DNA from: an uncultured Clostridiaceae bacterium
GTDB lineage: Bacteria > Bacillota > Clostridia > TANB77 > CAG-508
Length of the DNA stretch: 64,000 nucleotides
Direction: 5' to 3'
Assembly: GCA_948356915.1 (NCBI GenBank)
Contig: CAOJCG010000002.1
Span: 62,001-126,000 of the forward strand
Positions 59,466 through 64,000 of this stretch are shown here, piece after piece. The first letter of the stretch is position 1, and each line of letters begins with the position of its first letter. The notes under the pieces are model-generated. The model was given only the letters and a program-made list of their open reading frames with translations. It was not told the origin of the DNA and made no database searches. The translations under genes and the position numbers were made by a program.

Positions 59466-60656
59466 TTATTCTCTTTCTTTATCTTCATATTTTGTTTTTA
59501 GTTTTCTAATTGCCTTCATATCATTTTGACTTAAATTTCCTACTAATTCGCATGTTTTCTCTAAATGCTTTATTGTTCTTATTTCTTTTTTAGTAAGTTT
59601 TTTCTTTTTTATATTTTCATTATGTGTTGGTTTTTTTATTTTATTTATAATCATTTTAAATACTAACTCTTTAGTAGCTCTTTTATATAGTTCTTCATTT
59701 TCTTCTACTGCTGTATTTAAGTATCGTATTGCATTTTCCTTGTCTCCCTTTAACATTTCTATATATGCTAAATAATAGTATGCTTCATCTGTTAAATCTT
59801 CTTCGTTTATACATTCTAGAAAATATTCTTCTGCTTCTTCTATTTCATTATACAATAATGCTATTTGGCCTAAGTTGTATTTTGCATGATATAATAACGA
59901 ATTAAGCTCTGCTGCTTTTTCATAGTATTCTTTTGCACTTTGAAAATCGTTTAACTTTGTATATACCATACCTAAATTATAATATAATTCGTATTTATCT
60001 GGATTATAATTTAATGCTTGTAAGTAAACGTTTGCTGCTTCTTTATAATTTTCTTCTTCATATAAAATGTCTCCTAATAAGCACGAAGCCTCATAATAGT
60101 CTGGCTTTTTTCTTAACAGTTCTTTTAATACTTTTTCTCCTTCTTGTTTTCTTTCTTGAGCATTTAATAAATTACCTAATTTAAGTTGTGTTTCAAAATC
60201 TTCTGTATTTACATCTAATACTCGTATATACTCATCTATCGCAATGTCTATATTCCCTGTTTTTTCACATATTTGTGCCAATTGTTTATGTAAGTAGTGG
60301 CTATTTGGATATTTTTCAAGTATTTTCATCAATATTTCTTTTGCTTTATCATTATCATTTTTGTTTGAATAATATTTTGCAATATTCAAATATATAATTT
60401 CTGATAGATATATTCCTTTCATTTCAAATATAATAATTGCAAGTGGTATTATTATTGAAATTATATATGTAAATATTATAATTGCTATTGGCAAATTAAT
60501 ACGAAAAATAAGCCCTAAAAATCCTATTAAAATTCCAAGAGTTTCTACTCCTAATATATATATATAATTTGTATCATTTTTATGTATCATCTTCAAAAAA
60601 ATTATTGTAAATAATGCGACTGCTACAACATTAAAAATTAATCTTTCTATTATCAT
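59466..60656 (-). CDS. Membrane-anchored TPR protein
   Basis: This 396-residue protein has three N-terminal hydrophobic helices (about 5-22, 32-52, 56-80) and seven or so TPR units (for example LGNLLNAQERKQEGEKVLKELLRKKPDYYEA, YYNLGMVYTKLNDFQSAKEYYEKAAEL). A highly basic C-terminus follows. It is likely a cytosolic scaffold at the membrane. It is upstream of uppP and probably co-transcribed. No specific function can be assigned. Confidence 0.78.
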   Translation of the reverse strand: MIIERLIFNVVAVALFTIIFLKMIHKNDTNYIYILGVETLGILIGFLGLIFRINLPIAIIIFTYIISIIIPLAIIIFEMKGIYLSEIIYLNIAKYYSNKNDNDKAKEILMKILEKYPNSHYLHKQLAQICEKTGNIDIAIDEYIRVLDVNTEDFETQLKLGNLLNAQERKQEGEKVLKELLRKKPDYYEASCLLGDILYEEENYKEAANVYLQALNYNPDKYELYYNLGMVYTKLNDFQSAKEYYEKAAELNSLLYHAKYNLGQIALLYNEIEEAEEYFLECINEEDLTDEAYYYLAYIEMLKGDKENAIRYLNTAVEENEELYKRATKELVFKMIINKIKKPTHNENIKKKKLTKKEIRTIKHLEKTCELVGNLSQNDMKAIRKLKTKYEDKERE

Positions 60657-60725
60657 ATACTATTTTCCTATCATTTTTAATTTTTACTTTTACATTTTAG
60701 AACATTTTTTTAAAAAAGTCCATAG

Positions 60726-61100
60726 TTATTTTTTAAATATTATATTAATTTTGTTACAGCACTCTTGTTCTATTTGATTTTGTTTTAATTTTTTTCTTAA
60801 TTCCTTACATAATATATGAAATCCATTTCCATACATATAACCAATTGTTTCGGCAGATAGATAACCATTTTCTACTGCATACCTATTCCATTTAGTTTCA
60901 TTAGGATTAATATCATTTTTAATTAAATATTCTATTAAAGCATTAATACTTTTATTATAATAATCTTGTAGACTTCTATTGTTATATAAACTTTGATTTT
61001 CTATAACTAACATATCACTTATATTACATGCTTTAGCAGAATCTATTTCATATTTTTCTATACCTTCCATAAGTGTGTTATTTAAATTCTCTATTACCAT
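60726..61100 (-). CDS. Hypothetical protein behind a small XRE regulator
   Basis: This 124-residue helical protein contains NRSLQDYYNKSINALIEYLIKNDINPNETKWNRYAVENGYLSAETIGYMYGNGF. This resembles a helix-turn-helix segment for recognising DNA (NRYAVENGYLSAETI). It overlaps the upstream XRE gene by seven bases, so the two are coupled. It may be a regulator or an accessory protein of a mobile region. Confidence 0.55.
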   Translation of the reverse strand: MVIENLNNTLMEGIEKYEIDSAKACNISDMLVIENQSLYNNRSLQDYYNKSINALIEYLIKNDINPNETKWNRYAVENGYLSAETIGYMYGNGFHILCKELRKKLKQNQIEQECCNKINIIFKK

Positions 61101-61303
61101 TTTATTTTATACAACTCCGTAATTTCTACATCTAGTGCCTTAGCTAGTCTAGCCATAATAAACAAACTAGGGCTTTTTATATTATTTTCTATATCATTAA
61201 TATGTGTAGTAGATATTCCACTTTTTTCTGATAGTCTATTTAAAGTAACATTTTTATTTTGTCTAACTTGTTTTAATAAAATTTCCATATGCATTTTTTT
61301 CAT
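61094..61303 (-). CDS. Small XRE-family regulator
   Basis: This helix-turn-helix protein of about 69 residues (LLKQVRQNKNVTLNRLSEKSGISTTHINDIENNIKSPSLFIMARLAKALDVEITELY) has a Cro/C1 fold. Several in-frame ATGs lie close together; GGTGAT upstream fits a start between 61303 and 61288. It overlaps the next gene. Confidence 0.82.
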   Translation of the reverse strand: MKKMHMEILLKQVRQNKNVTLNRLSEKSGISTTHINDIENNIKSPSLFIMARLAKALDVEITELYKIKW

Positions 61304-61309
61304 CACCAA

Positions 61310-61743
61310 AGTCTTGCTAAATTTTATTTCATTTAAACACAGAACTTATCCGCTATGGCGGAATTGTTAAAAATACTACTACTTTTTTAAATTTTTTTTA
61401 ATTACTACTATCACATTCTATGCCATTTTTTACAATTATTGGTACTTCGTTTTTCAGACTTCCTTTCTTTAACTTATAGTTTAACTTTTATTTAATATTC
61501 AAACTTAAAGTTATTTTATATCCTGTCTTATTTTTTGTAAATATTATTTATTCAATTTTTGTATTTTATTCATAATTAATATTTTTTGTATTTTTAATAT
61601 TTATTCTTTAGTACAAAAACCTGTTACTGACAAAATTTTCTATTATATTTCATATAAAAAACTTGTTACTGCAAAATTTTCTATTATGTTTCATATAGAA
61701 AATTTTGTAGTAACAAGTTTTTTATGTTTTTTTCAAAAAAGTA
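61310..61743. other. AT-rich region with duplicated arm and terminator hairpin
   Basis: CTTGTTACTGCAAAATTTTC followed by TATTATGTTTCATATA (61660-61695) pairs with the following GAAAATTTTGTAGTAACAAG (to about 61721), making a strong hairpin. A second, slightly altered copy of the left arm (CTGTTACTGACAAAATTTTC) sits at 61620-61655, giving two alternative pairing partners. No ORF was seen. Confidence 0.65.
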
Positions 61744-61773
61744 TTGACAAATATTAGTATATAGTATTATAAT
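61744..61773 (+). promoter_or_regulatory. Promoter of tRNA-Leu
   Basis: A perfect TTGACA and TATAAT are 18 bases apart, ending 34 bases before the tRNA. Confidence 0.85.
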
Positions 61774-61807
61774 TACACTTGTCGTAAGACAAAATGCCAG
61801 TACAAAT

Positions 61808-61895
61808 GCAGATGTGGCGGAACTGGCAGACGCACAGGACTTAAAATCCTGCGGTTGAATAAACCGTGCCGGTTCGATTCCGGCCATCTGCACCA
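61808..61895 (+). tRNA. tRNA-Leu (anticodon UAA), CCA encoded
   Basis: This is a class II tRNA of 88 bases. The acceptor stem is GCAGATG/CATCTGC, the anticodon loop CTTAAAA gives UAA, and the variable arm is GCGGTTGAATAAACCGT. The T-arm is CCGGTTCGATTCCGG, and CCA is encoded. The 3' end faces the integrase gene, so it is the probable integration target. Confidence 0.97.
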
Positions 61896-61897
61896 TT

Positions 61898-61937
61898 AGA
61901 ACCTCAAGTGTTTCGTAAGATTAAGCTTGAGGTTTCA
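61898..61937 (+). terminator. Hairpin after tRNA-Leu, at the edge of the integrated element
   Basis: AACCTCAAG...CTTGAGGTTT pairs directly after the tRNA and can terminate it. The attL core should lie in or just before this stretch, at the tRNA 3' end; the second copy would be beyond the window. Confidence 0.7.
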
Positions 61938-62036
61938 ATTTTAAAAATTGTGCAAAGTTCTAACAAAAGTTCTAACACTTTTCCAAAATTAGAATTTTTA
62001 TAAATAGTTAGAAATGTATTTTTTAAGACAGATTAC

Positions 62037-63257
62037 CTAAATAGCGAGTTCGGTAATTTGTTCTTTTTTTGTTTCTTTTACATCTAATGCAAGTTTATCA
62101 CTAATGACACTTGCGGATATTCTTTTATTCTCTATATCAGCATGTGCATATCTTAAAGTAGTTTGAAAATTAGAATGACCTAGCCATATTTGTATGTCTT
62201 TAACTGGTACACCATTTTGAATTAATAAAGTCCCACAACTATGTCTTAAATCATGTAGTCTGATATGTCGTAGATTATTACTATCTAATACTTTACTAAA
62301 AGTTTGTGTTACATATCCAGGTTTCATTAGTTCTCCATTTTCCATTAAACATATATAGTCTTTATAATCGTTGCAATAAGTATTGCCATAAAACTTTTTA
62401 TATTCTTCATACTTATCTTTATAAGAATTTAGTAAATCTGCTATAAAATCAAATAAAGGCAAAGTTCTATAACCAGAATCGCTTTTGGCTCTATCTTTGA
62501 AAATGAATTGTGTAACACCATCAATTTTACCACGACCTACAGTATGTCTAATTGTTAATGTTTTTGCTTTGAAATCAATAGCATTCCATTTAATCCCAAT
62601 AACTTCTTCACGCCTTAAGCCATATACACCAGCAATAACTACTGGTAATTCAATAGGTGTAGTTTTTATAATTTCCATTAGATTTAGCAATTCATCTTGT
62701 GTATAATAATCTGCTGTATATTCTTTAGTTTTAATTGATTCCAATTTAGTAGCAGGATTACTATCTATTATTTCTGTAATAACAGCACTTTTTAAAGCTT
62801 TACTAATATTTGCTCTATAATGTTTTACTGTATTTCCAGATAGACCTTCTGCAAATAGCAAATCAAAGAAATCTTGAATATGTTTAGGTTTTAAATCAAC
62901 TAATTTTATTTTCTTTGCTTTAAAGTATTTATATAATCTACCTTTAATTACTTGTTCATAACCTATATAGGTTGTTTGTTCAACTTTTCCTTTTTGTTTT
63001 TCTAGCCATTCCAACATATAATCACAAAACAGGATGTTTTTATATTTATCATATATGTTTGGATCTCTTAATTGTATTTTTGACTTTTGTTCATACTCAA
63101 TTTTAAATTGTTCTAATTTTTCTTCAGCCTTTTTCTTGTTTCCTTTTATAGTATAACCTGTAGGAATCCATTTCGGTTTTCTTTTTCCATAGTCATCATA
63201 TAAATTTAAAACTGCATAATAAAGACCTTTCTTTTTTTGTAAGCTACCTGTTATCAT
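62037..63257 (-). CDS. int: Tyrosine recombinase / integrase
   Basis: This 406-residue integrase is of the Tn916/phage type. It has an AP2-like/SAM-like arm and core-binding N-terminus (YDKYKNILFCDYMLEWLEKQKGKVEQTTYIGYEQVIKGRL) and a catalytic domain with Arg in GLRREEVIGI, HDLRHSCGTLL, LGHSNFQTTLRY and the nucleophile Tyr in LRYAHAD. It lies 140 bp from the tRNA-Leu 3' end, pointing to it, the classical arrangement of an integrative element left end. Confidence 0.95.
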   Translation of the reverse strand: MITGSLQKKKGLYYAVLNLYDDYGKRKPKWIPTGYTIKGNKKKAEEKLEQFKIEYEQKSKIQLRDPNIYDKYKNILFCDYMLEWLEKQKGKVEQTTYIGYEQVIKGRLYKYFKAKKIKLVDLKPKHIQDFFDLLFAEGLSGNTVKHYRANISKALKSAVITEIIDSNPATKLESIKTKEYTADYYTQDELLNLMEIIKTTPIELPVVIAGVYGLRREEVIGIKWNAIDFKAKTLTIRHTVGRGKIDGVTQFIFKDRAKSDSGYRTLPLFDFIADLLNSYKDKYEEYKKFYGNTYCNDYKDYICLMENGELMKPGYVTQTFSKVLDSNNLRHIRLHDLRHSCGTLLIQNGVPVKDIQIWLGHSNFQTTLRYAHADIENKRISASVISDKLALDVKETKKEQITELAI

Positions 63258-63338
63258 ATTTCTCCTTTCCGTTGTAACAGTTTATATTTAACTTATCATT
63301 GATATTTTGTGTATTATACCATGATAATGAAAAAATTC

Positions 63339-63548
63339 CTACTGTTCTGTCATCACATATTTGATAACATTAACTTTAGGAATTTTATATTCTCTGCCAA
63401 CTTTTTTGCTTTTAATTTTCTTTTCTCTTAACATACGATATGCAAGAGTGTTACTAATACCACCTAACATTTTTCTCATTTGTGTAAGATTTACAATGTC
63501 TGGGTAATCTGTAAACATTAAAGTGTAAGTTTCTTTCATATTAGCCAT
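63339..63548 (-). CDS. xis: Excisionase-like helix-turn-helix protein
   Basis: This 69-residue protein (DYPDIVNLTQMRKMLGGISNTLAYRMLREKKIKSKKVGREYKIPKVNVIKYV) has the MerR/excisionase winged-helix pattern used to direct integrase to excision. AAAGGAGGTG is six bases before the ATG at 63548. It is directly upstream of int. Confidence 0.85.
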   Translation of the reverse strand: MANMKETYTLMFTDYPDIVNLTQMRKMLGGISNTLAYRMLREKKIKSKKVGREYKIPKVNVIKYVMTEQ

Positions 63549-63605
63549 ATCTAGCACCTCCTTTAAGCTTTAAAATAAAAAAGACCTATTCATCAATAGG
63601 ACTAA

Positions 63606-64000
63606 TTAAATACTATAACAATATTTTTTCTTATATTTCTGTGTTGGAATTTTAATATTCATATTTATTGATTTAGGAATATCTGATACAACTTTTAACT
63701 TTCTATCTATAACTAAATTACCTTTGCTATTTCTATGATAAGCACTTGAATTCCATTTTATAAATGCTAAATCACTCATTTCAGAAGAATAAGATAATTC
63801 TTTACTTGATTCAATATGTTGCTGTTTAACAAATTCATATAATTGTTTATCAGATTCACTTTGTCTTTTGTTTCTAATCCAGTCTCTTTTTGCAATTTTA
63901 CGATTTTCTCTACTTATTTCAGCCCTATATTCTTTCTCTTTAATATATCTTGTATCGTTTTTAATTATTTTTGTGATATAAGATGGGTGAACATTTAATT
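63606..64000 (-). CDS. Partial hypothetical protein of the integrative element
   Basis: An open frame of 131 codons enters from the right edge and stops at 63606. It reads LNVHPSYITKIIKNDTRYIKEKEYRAEISRENRKIAKRDWIRNKRQ, an HTH-like start followed by very basic helices, and ends KIPTQKYKKKYCYSI. It may be a replication or DNA-binding protein of the element. It is not assignable without the rest. Confidence 0.55.
   Translation of the reverse strand, partial: LNVHPSYITKIIKNDTRYIKEKEYRAEISRENRKIAKRDWIRNKRQSESDKQLYEFVKQQHIESSKELSYSSEMSDLAFIKWNSSAYHRNSKGNLVIDRKLKVVSDIPKSINMNIKIPTQKYKKKYCYSI

Noticed and set aside
59282-59488. Minus-strand 68-codon ORF between uppP and the TPR gene
   Set aside because: It overlaps the uppP start in another frame and has no family features.
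61684-61896. Minus-strand 70-codon ORF over tRNA-Leu
   Set aside because: It lies across the tRNA and its promoter and has no ribosome site; it is a chance ORF.

Overview
The window is very AT-rich, and nearly all genes sit on the minus strand with strong Shine-Dalgarno sites and AGA-dominated arginine codons. A MurT/GatD-type pair, a T-box leader, a class D sortase, DUF4364 and DUF1653 proteins and a Gram-positive type IV pilus locus point to an uncultured low-GC Bacillota, probably a gut-type clostridial lineage. I cannot name the species.

Layout. 1-7.4 kb: pyrimidine-nucleoside phosphorylase (cut by the left edge), a GH2 glycosidase with a GNAT-like protein, a patatin lipase and a large SpaA/Cna-B surface protein. 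7.6-10 kb: rpsF-ssb-rpsR and an Rpn-type nuclease. 10-19.5 kb: WG-repeat protein, CNNM/CBS protein, RdgB, a Nudix-HTH protein, purB-purA and a sortase. 20-30 kb: an OmpR-type two-component pair, metG, trmB, a family 4 UDG, an S66 peptidase and an OGG-type glycosylase. 30-47 kb: hypothetical genes, a RelE/ParE-like toxin pair, ileS, a DHH phosphoesterase behind a T-box, gatD-murT, aspS and a HipA-like protein. 47.8-58.3 kb: one long type IV pilus operon (pilMN fusion, pilO, pilin, pilD, two pseudopilins, pilB, pilT, pilC) ending with a ROK kinase. 58.6-64 kb: uppP, a TPR membrane protein, a small XRE pair, tRNA-Leu(UAA), and the left end of an integrative element (integrase, excisionase) that leaves the window.

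Main result. Seven genes are each interrupted by one +1 shift, and in all seven the zero-frame codon at the break is CGG: deoA, the Nudix gene, the S66 peptidase, aspS, pilC, pilD and pilMN. Skipping the C of CGG and reading the next three bases as GGN (Gly) restores a full-length, family-consistent protein each time. I looked at every CGG on the coding strand of the recognised genes. About 40 are out of phase, none is in phase in an intact gene, and the only other in-phase CGG lies behind a premature TGA in a broken ORF (45739-46278). This suggests that CGG is an unassigned arginine codon here and that CGGN works as a +1 frameshift signal, or a four-base glycine codon. AspRS is essential and three pilus genes depend on the same event, so simple gene decay is unlikely. 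A systematic sequencing artefact remains the main alternative.

Other notable points: dispersed palindromic repeats, some sitting inside operons and two supplying the C-terminal codons of unrelated proteins; a GatD homologue without its catalytic Cys and His; an LPXTG protein with no membrane anchor and a Gln-to-Lys change in its thioester domain.
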